Source: Hassallia byssoidea VB512170
GTDB taxonomy: Bacteria; Cyanobacteriota; Cyanobacteriia; Cyanobacteriales; Nostocaceae
Direction of reading: 5' to 3'
Assembly (NCBI RefSeq): GCF_000817785.2
Contig: NZ_JTCM02000004.1
Span: forward strand, 62,001 to 126,000
DNA: 64,000 nt
Shown: in pieces, positions 1 through 8,280 of the stretch
Layout: the number at the start of each line of letters is the position of its first letter
Position numbering within the stretch: position 1 is the first letter of the stretch
Made by a program: the position numbers and the translations under genes
Notes under the pieces: model-generated
What the model was told of the DNA's origin: nothing
Database searches by the model: none
Seen by the model: only the letters and a program-made list of their open reading frames with translations

Positions 1-132
1 ATCGTCAGTTGAACCGTCATCTATTATAATAATTTCCCAGTCATTTAGTGTTTGCTTAAAGACACTTTCTAGTGTTTCTTCTAAAAAGCGTGCTGCGTTA
101 TAGCAGGGAATAATTATTGATACTAAGGGCAT
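1..132 (-). CDS. Glycosyltransferase family 2, N-terminal 44 residues only
   Basis: The ATG is at 130-132 on the minus strand and the reading frame runs off the left edge. The visible residues start [19 protein letters not shown] and reach the DDGSTDD segment, the canonical GT-A nucleotide-binding start of family 2 glycosyltransferases. Acceptor and donor cannot be judged from this fragment. It is the first of a run of GT2 genes in the polysaccharide locus and is transcribed in the same direction as its neighbours. Confidence 0.85.
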   Translation of the reverse strand, partial: MPLVSIIIPCYNAARFLEETLESVFKQTLNDWEIIIIDDGSTDD

Positions 133-217
133 TTTAATCATTCAAATTTTGGCGTTGCTGATTTGAAATATTAATTTGAACTTTTTCAGGATGACTGTAA
201 CATTAAAACCATTATTT

Positions 218-246
218 GTAGAGACGTTCCGGCGGAACGTCTCTAC
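218..246. repeat. Dispersed palindrome GTAGAGACGTTCC / GGAACGTCTCTAC
   Basis: A perfect 13-bp inverted repeat with a 3-nt loop lies between two glycosyltransferase genes. A close relative (12-bp arms, 6-nt loop) occurs at 32497-32526, so this is a dispersed element. It could fold as a hairpin in RNA and act as a terminator or processing site, which is inference. Confidence 0.75.
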
Positions 247-327
247 GAGTAATTAGAAATTTCAGCCTTTATAGGACTGCAACGCCCAAATTTTATTCAT
301 GCAAGAATTATTTTCTCATTCTGGTAA

Positions 328-1257
328 TTAACTTTTAGAACAATTTTCCCAATCGGCGATTTTTTCTTGAGCTAGCCTGAAGCCTTTTTGCGAAGCTTCA
401 TAAAAGCGACATCTTCTAGAACCATATCGCAAGCGTAGATATAACAGATATGTCTTTGATGCTCTCCAAGCTGGCTGAAATCGCCGTTTACCTCGCAGAT
501 AGTCCAGGATAGTTCCTGAATAACTAAATCCTTCTGCCAGACGCAGAAAATAATCTTCTTCCAGACGACTAGCTCGGATCAAATGAGTCAGCTTTAAAGA
601 TGTAAACAGTCCTGTGCCTAAGCCTATATCGCAAGCCGTAAGTGCTAAATCTGTGTCACCATCAGAGGTCAACAGTTTACCTTTGCGATCCATATCTGCA
701 CGTCTGGGGTCTGTATGAATTAATTCAGCATATTTTTCGGCAACTATCTTACGAACACAAAGTCCTGCTCCGCAAGGAGTTGTTTCACGGTGATGTATTA
801 GGTTTGACCAAATGTCTTGTTCAAATTTTGTAATTGCTAAAGCTGTTAGGTGAGGCTTTGTCCATTCTGGAGGTGGTATTTCAAATTCAGGTATAATCTT
901 TCCACCCCAAGCACCAATCATTGAGCAATCTTTGCTGATTTTGAAAGCGGCTTCTAAATAATCTGAGTCTAAAACATTGTCATCATCAACAAAGACTAAA
1001 ATTTCACCTGCGGCTTCTTTAACACCTCGTAATCTCGCAGGAGTTAGACCTAACTGTTCTTCTCGAATGTGACGAGCATTTAGATGCCAGCTTAAGTCAA
1101 TTTCTGAAGACAGCAATTGTTGGCTTGCGTTATCAATTAGCAAAAATTCCCATTGCTCTAGTGGCAAGGTTTGAGATTTTAATGCTGATAATACTTTCTC
1201 AAAATAATCACGCCGGGGGTTATGCGTGCAAGTTATAACGCTAATTGGTGCTTTCAT
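328..1257 (-). CDS. Glycosyltransferase family 2
   Basis: A 309-residue GT-A glycosyltransferase with an ATG start. The N-terminus has the family 2 strand pattern (PISVITCTHNPRRDYF), the LLIDNAS donor-binding segment and FVDDDN near residue 92, which carries the metal-binding Asp triplet. A TPARLRG segment precedes it. No membrane segment is evident, so it is probably a cytosolic or peripheral enzyme adding a sugar to a lipid-linked glycan. It is separated from the next upstream gene by about 70 bp and is probably co-transcribed with it. The sugar specificity cannot be read from the sequence. Confidence 0.88.
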   Translation of the reverse strand: MKAPISVITCTHNPRRDYFEKVLSALKSQTLPLEQWEFLLIDNASQQLLSSEIDLSWHLNARHIREEQLGLTPARLRGVKEAAGEILVFVDDDNVLDSDYLEAAFKISKDCSMIGAWGGKIIPEFEIPPPEWTKPHLTALAITKFEQDIWSNLIHHRETTPCGAGLCVRKIVAEKYAELIHTDPRRADMDRKGKLLTSDGDTDLALTACDIGLGTGLFTSLKLTHLIRASRLEEDYFLRLAEGFSYSGTILDYLRGKRRFQPAWRASKTYLLYLRLRYGSRRCRFYEASQKGFRLAQEKIADWENCSKS

Positions 1258-1330
1258 AAAATAATTTTTATTTTGAGTTTTTTATTCTGTAGATAGCGCT
1301 TTTTAAGTTTATATATTCGGTAAATATTAT

Positions 1331-2335
1331 CTAAGATTTAGGTATTTTATCCATAATTTTTCGGTAATATAATTTTGTGCTTAACTTTAATGCCGATAAA
1401 ATAACCTTCAATGACGATTGGCAAAGTAAAGCTTCCCTAATTTGGTTTTTAGCACCATAAGTGTCTCCTTTGGCAGCTAATTGCCTTGCATAACCAAGGG
1501 CAAAAAGCGCATAGTGTGTTAATGTTTTTTGAGTAAGTTGTTTGGCACGCTCTTTTGGCAAATATTCTCGTACCATCTCAATTGCTTTACGGATGTCTTG
1601 AATATTCTTACCAGTACGCACGGAATTTCCACTTAATGAAGTCGATCTTGTGCGGTACAAAGCCAGTGGCTCAACTTCATACCATACTGGATAGTTTGCT
1701 GCAATACGAACCCACATTTCCCAATCTTCACCCCAGCAGGAAAAGCGACGGTCAAACCCTCCAAGCTGCTCGTATACTTCACGCCGTACTACAATAGATG
1801 GTGTTTGAATACGCTGCCGCACGACAATTTCCTCTAGCCAATTGCTCAAAATACCACTTTCAAGCTGTTCTAGGTCGGAAATATAAGACCAATGTCCTTG
1901 TTCGTCCATAAACATATGGCGACAAAAAGCAGCTCCGATTGACGGGTTTTGGTCAAAACCACGTTGTAATTGGCGATAAAAGCCATCTCTAACGCAATCA
2001 TCACCGTGCAGTAAATGAATCAATTTTCCCCGAGAACGCTGCAAGCAAGTTTCAAAATTTCTGATGTGACCGACATTCTTTGGCTGTTGATAAAACCCAA
2101 CGCGATCGCCACCCAATTCTTCAACTACCGCAGCAGGATCGTCTTGGGTCGAGCGATCGTCAACCACCTCGATTTGCATCATGTCCGATCCCGGATCTTG
2201 TGCCAATACACTCAAGAGCGTCTCCCGCAGATAATTCGCACAATTATACGTAGGAATCATCACAGACCAAATCGGGCGCTGTGTATTATCTGATACTGGC
2301 AGTATCGTCCCCCGATAAGGATGTAAATCGCTCAT
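1331..2335 (-). CDS. Glycosyltransferase family 2, tandem paralogue A
   Basis: A 334-residue GT2 enzyme. Residues 22-40 (PIWSVMIPTYNCANYLRET) begin the GT-A fold, VVDDRST is the nucleotide-binding Asp segment and HGDDC near residue 113 is the DXD-type metal site. The C-terminal third is helical. The start codon overlaps the stop of the upstream gene by 4 bp (ATGA), implying translational coupling. The two proteins are near-duplicates along their whole length except for the last 80 or so residues, so this is a recent tandem duplication in the polysaccharide operon. Donor and acceptor are unknown. Confidence 0.88.
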   Translation of the reverse strand: MSDLHPYRGTILPVSDNTQRPIWSVMIPTYNCANYLRETLLSVLAQDPGSDMMQIEVVDDRSTQDDPAAVVEELGGDRVGFYQQPKNVGHIRNFETCLQRSRGKLIHLLHGDDCVRDGFYRQLQRGFDQNPSIGAAFCRHMFMDEQGHWSYISDLEQLESGILSNWLEEIVVRQRIQTPSIVVRREVYEQLGGFDRRFSCWGEDWEMWVRIAANYPVWYEVEPLALYRTRSTSLSGNSVRTGKNIQDIRKAIEMVREYLPKERAKQLTQKTLTHYALFALGYARQLAAKGDTYGAKNQIREALLCQSSLKVILSALKLSTKLYYRKIMDKIPKS

Positions 2336-3351
2336 ACTAAAGATTGCGCTGCTGTTCGTAATATTCGCTTGATTTGGGCGATCGCTACCGATCGCACAAA
2401 GCGAATCAATTGCCTGATTACTTTCATCGACTTGCTACATTTGAGTGCTTCTTGCACCTGAATTAAAGCAGCATTTATATCTCCTAGATCCAGCATTTCC
2501 CGTGCATAGCAACTCACGGCATAAACTGCCCAATCTTCTCTACATTGACTTAATAATTCATCAGCCTCTGTCGGAGGTAAGTAATATTTCAGTATCTCTA
2601 TACACCTACAAACATCTCGAATGTTCTCACCAGTACGCAGATAACGTCCAGTATTGGAAGCAGAGTGCGTGCGATACAATGCTAGCGGCTCAACTTCGTA
2701 CCATACTGAGTAGTGTGCAGCAATTCTTACCCACATTTCCCAATCCTCAACCCAGGATAGGCGATTGTCAAACCCTCCTAGCTTTTCATACACCTCACGT
2801 CGTACTACAATTGATGGTGTTTGAATTCGCTGTTTGACAGCAATTTTTTCTAACCAATTATTCAAAATACCACTTTCAGTTTGCTCCAACATAGAAATAT
2901 GTTGCCAATGGCTATGCTCGTCCATGTAAATATAGCGGCAAAAAGCAGCACCAATATCAGGGTTCTGCTCGAAAGCTCGCTGTATTTTTCGATAAAAGCC
3001 ATCTCTAACACAATCATCACCATGTAGCTGATGAATCAATTTTCCGCGAGCGCGTTTTAAGCAAGTTTCAAAATTTCTTGTATGACCTACGTTCTCTGAT
3101 TGCCGATAAAATCCAACACGTCCCCGACCGAGTTCTTCAACAACTGCTTGGGGATCGTCTTTGGTAGAACAATCGTCAATCACCTCAATTTGCATCACTT
3201 CAGCACCAGGATCTTGAGCTAACACACTCTTCAAGGTTTCGCGCAAATACTTTGCACAATTATACGTAGGAATCATTACAGACCAAAGAGGACTTGGTGC
3301 TTTTTCTGGAACTGGTGGAATTGTTGCCCGATAAGGATGTTGTTCGCTCAT
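2332..3351 (-). CDS. Glycosyltransferase family 2, tandem paralogue B
   Basis: A 339-residue GT2 enzyme and the upstream member of the duplicated pair. It shares with its neighbour the unusual opening MSxxHPYRxTIxPV, the SVMIPTYNCAxYLRET strand, the GKLIHxLHGDDCVRDGFY metal-site region and the RIQTPSIVVRREVYE segment. The C-terminal region (after about residue 265) has diverged strongly, which usually affects acceptor choice. It ends 22 bp before nothing but the next gene's overlap and starts 22 bp downstream of the ABC ATPase gene, consistent with one operon. Confidence 0.88.
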   Translation of the reverse strand: MSEQHPYRATIPPVPEKAPSPLWSVMIPTYNCAKYLRETLKSVLAQDPGAEVMQIEVIDDCSTKDDPQAVVEELGRGRVGFYRQSENVGHTRNFETCLKRARGKLIHQLHGDDCVRDGFYRKIQRAFEQNPDIGAAFCRYIYMDEHSHWQHISMLEQTESGILNNWLEKIAVKQRIQTPSIVVRREVYEKLGGFDNRLSWVEDWEMWVRIAAHYSVWYEVEPLALYRTHSASNTGRYLRTGENIRDVCRCIEILKYYLPPTEADELLSQCREDWAVYAVSCYAREMLDLGDINAALIQVQEALKCSKSMKVIRQLIRFVRSVAIAQIKRILRTAAQSLV

Positions 3352-3373
3352 TGGAATTAGCGTATCAAGCTTG

Positions 3374-4666
3374 CTAAGAAGAGAAAAAAGATATCTCAGT
3401 AGACCACTGAGCCTTAGTTAAAATTTTGCAGTGATTGGGAAGACCAGGATTACCTGTACCAAAAAAATCACCTCCCTCTACAGTTACAGATGCTGCATCT
3501 TCAATCCAATCAAGTAATTCTTGATCTGCATGTGATAAATATATCGACACTCGGTATAAGCTGTTAACTAAAGGTAAGTTGTTGATTCCGCAAATAATAT
3601 ATCCTTTTTCCGCGTCTATAGTTAGATTACTATTTGTAAAGTTAGTTCTTAGTAAGAGAACTCGAATACCTTTGTCATCAAAAAAATCAAGACTGACTAC
3701 AACATTATTGATACGTTCTTTTGTATAATTTAAATAACCTATTTCTAAGTAATAATTTTTACCTGATTGTAAGGTATTTTCTTCTGTACCTTCCTGATTT
3801 AACACTCTAAAACTAGCAGATTTTACTTTTCCAGAGCCGCTACGATCTTTTCTTTCAATTAAAGGCAATTGAGCAACGTTATAAGACTTATCCAGATAAA
3901 TTCTGATAGCTTCTTCGGCGTCACTATCTACGTACAAAGTGCCAGATTCTAACAAAATACCGCGACTGCATAAGTAGCTCACCGTACTCATGTTGTGACT
4001 GACAAACAAAACTGTACGTCCTTCTCTACCAACCTCTTCCATTTTCCCCAGGCACTTTTGCTGAAAGCGGATATCTCCCACTGCCAGTACTTCATCTACA
4101 ATTAAAATCTCTGGTTCAAGATGAGCAGCGACTGCAAAGGCAAGACGCACGTACATTCCAGAAGAATAACGCTTGACTGGTGTATCTAAAAACTTTTCTA
4201 CTTCTGCAAAAGCGACAATTTCATCAAACTTCTTGACGATCTCAGCTTTGCTCATGCCCAAAATAGCACCGTTGAGATAAATGTTTTCCCGTCCAGTTAA
4301 TTCCCCATGAAAACCTGTTCCTACTTCCAACAGACTGGCTACTCGTCCAAAAATGGAAATTCTCCCAGTAGTTGGTTCGGTAATACGGCTCAATATTTTT
4401 AATAAAGTTGATTTGCCTGCACCATTACGACCAATGATACCAACGCGATCGCCTTGCTTGATTTCAAAAGAAATATCTTTGAGTGCCCAAAAATCTTCAG
4501 ATGTTGGTGAGATATGTTTATATGTAGAAAAATTTAGTAGTTTGTCACCCAGAGATTTGGCTCCATAAACCAAAGCATCTCTTAAAGTTGAATGTTTCTC
4601 TTGCTGTTGATGACCGATTATATATTTTTTGCTCAGGTTTTCAACCCGAATCACAGTATCTGACAC
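3374..4666 (-). CDS. Polysaccharide ABC exporter ATP-binding protein with Wzt C-terminal domain
   Basis: A 430-residue ATPase of the O-antigen/teichoic-acid exporter type (Wzt/TagH-like). Walker A is GRNGAGKST (79-87), the signature is YSSGM (167-171), Walker B is ILIVDE (187-192) and the H-loop is SHN near 223. Residues from about 260 to the end form a beta-rich tail of the kind that binds the non-reducing end of the glycan in Wzt proteins. The start is GTG. Its expected permease partner is not adjacent; it is about 21 kb upstream at 25411-26253. It would power export of a lipid-linked polysaccharide across the inner membrane. Confidence 0.9.
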   Translation of the reverse strand: MSDTVIRVENLSKKYIIGHQQQEKHSTLRDALVYGAKSLGDKLLNFSTYKHISPTSEDFWALKDISFEIKQGDRVGIIGRNGAGKSTLLKILSRITEPTTGRISIFGRVASLLEVGTGFHGELTGRENIYLNGAILGMSKAEIVKKFDEIVAFAEVEKFLDTPVKRYSSGMYVRLAFAVAAHLEPEILIVDEVLAVGDIRFQQKCLGKMEEVGREGRTVLFVSHNMSTVSYLCSRGILLESGTLYVDSDAEEAIRIYLDKSYNVAQLPLIERKDRSGSGKVKSASFRVLNQEGTEENTLQSGKNYYLEIGYLNYTKERINNVVVSLDFFDDKGIRVLLLRTNFTNSNLTIDAEKGYIICGINNLPLVNSLYRVSIYLSHADQELLDWIEDAASVTVEGGDFFGTGNPGLPNHCKILTKAQWSTEISFFSS

Positions 4667-4739
4667 GCTCTCTATCCTTGGTGTGAAATTACACTAATGC
4701 TCGGTCTGCTTGCCTGTGCATATACTTGTTTAATAATAA

Positions 4740-5798
4740 TTATAAGTTAAGTAGTATTTGAGTAATTTGGGTTGCTGCATCACCATTTCCATAAAGTTTA
4801 GGGCATTCAGATGGTCGCGTGAAGTTTGCAATTGATTCACTTAAATTTTCTGGTTGTACTAATTGATTCCAGCCGATATCTACAGTTTCTTTCCATTCAG
4901 TTTCATTTCGCAGAGTAAAGCAGGGACGCCCAAAAATATAAGCCTCTTTTTGTATACCTCCAGAATCGGTAATTATACAACGGCAGGCACTTTCTAACGC
5001 TAGCATATCAAGATAACTAACTGGTGGTATCGCCACAATTGAGTCAGCAGCCAGATAATGACTCAATTCCATCTTGTCAATTTGAGCTTGGGTTCGAGGA
5101 TGGATCGGAAAAACAACCGGATGATCTAGTTTCGTGAAACTGTCCAGGATATAACTCAGACGCACGCGATCGTCTGTATTGCTGGGTCGGTGAACAGTAG
5201 CAAGGTAAAATTCATTCCGGCTCAACTGATGTCTTGCGAGAATATCAGATGTTTGTTTTGCTTTAGCCTGATACTGCAAAATAGCATCCATCATTACGTC
5301 TCCAACTAAGTGGACTCCTTGAGAAATCCCCTCGTTTTCAAGACATTGAACTGCCAGATTTGTCGGAGCAAAAAGAAGTTGTGCAAGATGATCGGTTACA
5401 ACCCGATTAACTTCTTCAGGCATTTGCCGATTAAAGCTTCGCAGTCCAGCTTCTATATGTGCTATTGGTATATGCAGCTTTGCTGCAACCAAAGCACCTG
5501 CTAATGTTGAATTCGTATCTCCGTAAACGCACATCCAATCAGGTTTATCATCAAGTAATTCCTCTATTTTCTCCATCATTCTACCTGTCATTGCTGAATG
5601 ATTCAGGCTATGAATGTTTAAGTGATATTGGGGCTGAGGCAAGTTTAAATCTTGAAAAAATATATCGGACATTAATGAATCAAAGTGCTGCCCTGTATGA
5701 ATAATAATTTCGTTTATTCCAGCACGTTGAAAAGCAGAACTGACTACAGATGCTTTAATAAATTGTGGTCTTGCACCCAATATAGTAACGATTTTCAT
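4740..5798 (-). CDS. wecB: Non-hydrolysing UDP-sugar 2-epimerase (WecB/WbpI family)
   Basis: A 352-residue enzyme that inverts C2 of a UDP-N-acetylhexosamine. GARPQFIKAS (8-17), HTGQHFDSLMSD, VYGDTNST, HIEAGLRS and DSGGIQKEA are the hallmark motifs of the non-hydrolysing 2-epimerase family. The classical substrate is UDP-GlcNAc, giving UDP-ManNAc. In this locus, which also encodes homologues of WbpA, WbpB, WbpD and WbpE, a WbpI role (UDP-GlcNAc3NAcA to UDP-ManNAc3NAcA) is at least as likely; that choice is an inference. Its start codon overlaps the stop of the upstream GT2 gene by 4 bp. Confidence 0.9.
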   Translation of the reverse strand: MKIVTILGARPQFIKASVVSSAFQRAGINEIIIHTGQHFDSLMSDIFFQDLNLPQPQYHLNIHSLNHSAMTGRMMEKIEELLDDKPDWMCVYGDTNSTLAGALVAAKLHIPIAHIEAGLRSFNRQMPEEVNRVVTDHLAQLLFAPTNLAVQCLENEGISQGVHLVGDVMMDAILQYQAKAKQTSDILARHQLSRNEFYLATVHRPSNTDDRVRLSYILDSFTKLDHPVVFPIHPRTQAQIDKMELSHYLAADSIVAIPPVSYLDMLALESACRCIITDSGGIQKEAYIFGRPCFTLRNETEWKETVDIGWNQLVQPENLSESIANFTRPSECPKLYGNGDAATQITQILLNL

Positions 5799-6592
5799 AA
5801 GTCCTTTTTAGTATACTTGTAATATTGCATTTTGATTTTTTTCTGTTGAAACATTTGCCGGACGATCAGCTTCCTAATATACTTTAAGTGATTCAAAATA
5901 ACTCTAGCTACACGTAACTTCGACTGCCCAAAAATCCGACTGCTTAATTCGGCTGGATACTCCACAACCTTATATCCGCGCAACATCGCTTCAGCTAAAA
6001 TCTCTACAAGACCGAGAAAGCCTGGATAAGTAATTGGTACTGTCTCTAGAACTTCACGACGATATGCTCTAAACATAGCTGTATAGGTATAAAGCTTTTG
6101 TGGCAATACAAGTCTGTAAAGCAGTGATAACCCTTTACTGAGAAATAGACGCCAACCCGGAACATTTTTTACGCGACCTTTGGGATGATATGGAGATGCT
6201 GTGACAATATCAACATTAGCACGCATCAAATCTAGAACCTCAATCAACTGTTGGGGATCGTAAGTGCAATCACTATCGATTGTGCAAACAATATCATTTA
6301 TAGAGTATACTAATCCTGTTTGTATGGCTGCCGAGAGACCTTTGTTTTTCGGATGGCGGATTATTTGGGCAATTTGTCCAAAATATTGCTCTAACTTGAA
6401 AAAAGTATCGTCTGTACTACCATCGTCAACTAAAATAAGTTCGACTGACCTAGTTAAGCGCAGCTTTATCAATACTGGCATTAGTTTTTTCTTTAAAGAT
6501 TCAATTCCTTCAGACTCATTAAAGCAGGGAACTATAATGCTTATCGATTGTCTATTTTCTGTTATTTCCAACTCTAAAGGTTGTAAATGCAT
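5795..6592 (-). CDS. DPM1-like glycosyltransferase family 2 (polyprenyl-phosphate sugar synthase type)
   Basis: A 265-residue protein when started at the ATG at 6590-6592, which has a GGAGG ribosome-binding site 7 nt upstream; a TTG at 6613 would add seven residues. It has SIIVPCFNESEGIES, VDDGSTDDTF and the metal-site segment TIDSDCTYDP, plus KGLSAAIQTGL, the pattern of dolichol/undecaprenyl-phosphate hexosyltransferases such as DPM1 and ArnC. No C-terminal transmembrane pair is present. Such enzymes load a sugar onto a polyprenyl phosphate, which would feed the GT-C enzyme encoded at 10722-12689. It is translationally coupled to the 2-epimerase gene. Confidence 0.87.
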   Translation of the reverse strand: MHLQPLELEITENRQSISIIVPCFNESEGIESLKKKLMPVLIKLRLTRSVELILVDDGSTDDTFFKLEQYFGQIAQIIRHPKNKGLSAAIQTGLVYSINDIVCTIDSDCTYDPQQLIEVLDLMRANVDIVTASPYHPKGRVKNVPGWRLFLSKGLSLLYRLVLPQKLYTYTAMFRAYRREVLETVPITYPGFLGLVEILAEAMLRGYKVVEYPAELSSRIFGQSKLRVARVILNHLKYIRKLIVRQMFQQKKIKMQYYKYTKKDL

Positions 6593-7077
6593 ATTTTTGC
6601 CTCCTAATAGCAAGTTGCGGTATATAGCGAACGTTCCGAAGAATATTTAATTTTTTCACCCAACTGAGAACTGTATAGTTTATATCTGGTTGATTACCCA
6701 CAGTCGCTAAAAACCCCTCTGCCAAGAGACAAAGGGGTTAAGGATAAATGCTTGTATGATTAGGCTGTTTTGATTATGTTGCCGAACATTTGAGTATCTT
6801 TGATTTACCTAAAGTAGATGGGTATAAATAAACGCGCTTCTTAGTAGTAAGGGCTACCCTACGGGAAAGCTCCGCTAACAGCCCTTTAATGTGAAAATAT
6901 GAGCGGTAAACCGCTCACCCTCCGGGTTCTGAAGTCGCTCATGGGGGAGACCACGCCAGATGCTTCAAGCCGGGAGACCCGTCCAACGCACTGGCTCCCC
7001 TTGGCGTTAGCCTCTCCCTTTGGGAGAAGACCGCGCTGGCTCACTACGATATTTTACGTTTAATTTCGCCCACTTAC
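6593..7077. other. Gene-free spacer with several dispersed repeats
   Basis: No convincing reading frame is present. A terminator-like hairpin is at 6712-6739 (AACCCCT...AGGGGTT) and the palindrome TGAGCGGTAAACCGCTCA is at 6900-6917, with a mirror copy at 16977-16994. A GC-rich stretch at about 6957-7050 resembles 8211-8258 (both run CAGATGCT...CGCACTG-CTCCCCTT). The spacer probably holds the promoter of the minus-strand operon that begins with the GT2 gene at 6592. Confidence 0.6.
6712..6739. terminator. Terminator-like hairpin in the spacer
   Basis: Seven base pairs (AACCCCT with AGGGGTT) surround a 14-nt loop. It lies between the secreted protein gene at 7078-8061 and the next minus-strand gene, so it could end transcription coming from the former. 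There is no T-run after the stem on the minus strand, so this is weak. Confidence 0.35.
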
Positions 7078-8061
7078 TTATGCACGAGCAAAGGCAATCT
7101 TATCAGCCGCGAATTTTCTCACAAACTTCATTTCTCCACTTTTCACATCGACACTAAATAGAGAATTGGTTTTCTCATTAGTGGGGTTAGCAAGGGCAAA
7201 TACTTCACCGGATCTAGAAACGGCTAGGCTGAGTAAATCATTTTCCAAAGGTTTACCGTCATATTTCAATTCCGACAGTCTGATAATTTTTCCTCTACCG
7301 CTAACGATCGCCTTATTTTCTAAGTCCACCTGTACGAGAGTTGTACCACCTTGCGAACTGAGAAGGGTTGCGTAAATTGTACCATCTGGGGCTTGGGCAA
7401 GATTGCTAAATCGCAGGTTCGCTGCAAGTATTGGTAGATCGTCACTATAATTTAATTTGCCGGAGTTCAAGTCCAAATTTACCAAATCAAAAGGCGGAGT
7501 GCCTTCATTGAGGCTAACTACACCGAGAAAGTTGTTTTCTTTGATTGCTACTAAACTTTCAAGCGTGCCATTTACTCTTCTGAATCCTGATACTCTTAGA
7601 GCTCTTAGAGGTCTAGTAGACTTAGCATCAATAAGTATGATGCGATTGACATTACCCGTCCTTGTGGATGCAACAGAGGCAATAACGAATGAACCATCGG
7701 CTAAGGGAGTCAGAGCAGTTAACCGCTCGCTAGGCTCGGTATATAAGGCTTTATTCGCAGTCTCAATCAGCGTATCCAGGTTGTTAAGACTTATACCCGG
7801 TAGTTGAATCGTTGCCAGATCCCTACCACTCACTAAGTCGGAACTAATTAGGGTTACTGCTGGGGTAATGTTGACATCGATGAGTTCTCCAACCTTGATG
7901 CCGATGTTGATAATGCTGCTGCTACTGGTAAGACTCACTCCATAAATAATTGATTCTGCTTGCTGTGCAACGGTCTTACCTGCGAAGTTGGCGATCGCAC
8001 TTAATGCTGCACTTAAGATCGCTATCTGCCCAAATCTTCGTCGTCTGATTCTCAAATTCAT
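7078..8061 (-). CDS. Secreted hypothetical protein, repeat-rich
   Basis: A 327-residue protein I do not recognise. It has a basic N-terminus (RIRRRRFGQ) and a hydrophobic stretch ending in TVAQQ, a plausible Sec or Tat-like signal with cleavage near residue 33. The ATG at 8061 has an AGGAGG site 9 nt upstream. The mature part is rich in beta-strand-like segments of the form SGKLNYSD, DGTIYATL and SGEVFALA, suggestive of a beta-propeller. It has no PEP-CTERM or lipobox. It follows a DMF-amidase-like gene on the same strand. The function is unknown; an extracellular or periplasmic location is inferred from the signal. Confidence 0.75.
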   Translation of the reverse strand: MNLRIRRRRFGQIAILSAALSAIANFAGKTVAQQAESIIYGVSLTSSSSIINIGIKVGELIDVNITPAVTLISSDLVSGRDLATIQLPGISLNNLDTLIETANKALYTEPSERLTALTPLADGSFVIASVASTRTGNVNRIILIDAKSTRPLRALRVSGFRRVNGTLESLVAIKENNFLGVVSLNEGTPPFDLVNLDLNSGKLNYSDDLPILAANLRFSNLAQAPDGTIYATLLSSQGGTTLVQVDLENKAIVSGRGKIIRLSELKYDGKPLENDLLSLAVSRSGEVFALANPTNEKTNSLFSVDVKSGEMKFVRKFAADKIAFARA

Positions 8062-8105
8062 TTTCTCTTCCCTCCTGTGCTATAGCAATAAGCAATGCGT
8101 CAACG

Positions 8106-8270
8106 AAGAGTTCTTGAAAGGGTAAAGGGAAAAGGTGTAAGAAATAAAGAGTTTTATTTTATTTTTTCATGCGGATTTTTCTTTACATGAACCCCTTTTT
8201 TCCTTTCACGGCAGATGCTCCACGCAGGTGAACCCCGCTCCCCGCACTGCCTCCCCTTTCAAGAACTCTT
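8106..8270. repeat. 165-bp segment bounded by 17-bp perfect inverted repeats
   Basis: AAGAGTTCTTGAAAGGG at 8106-8122 is repeated exactly in reverse complement at 8254-8270. The interior has no reading frame and includes a copy of the CAGATGCT...CTCCCCTT element. The layout resembles a small non-autonomous mobile element (MITE), but I find no flanking target duplication. Confidence 0.6.
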
Positions 8271-8280
8271 GGTCATATTG

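Noticed and set aside
7166-7375. Plus-strand frame inside the secreted protein gene
   Set aside because: It is a shadow of the minus-strand gene, without start signals or homology.
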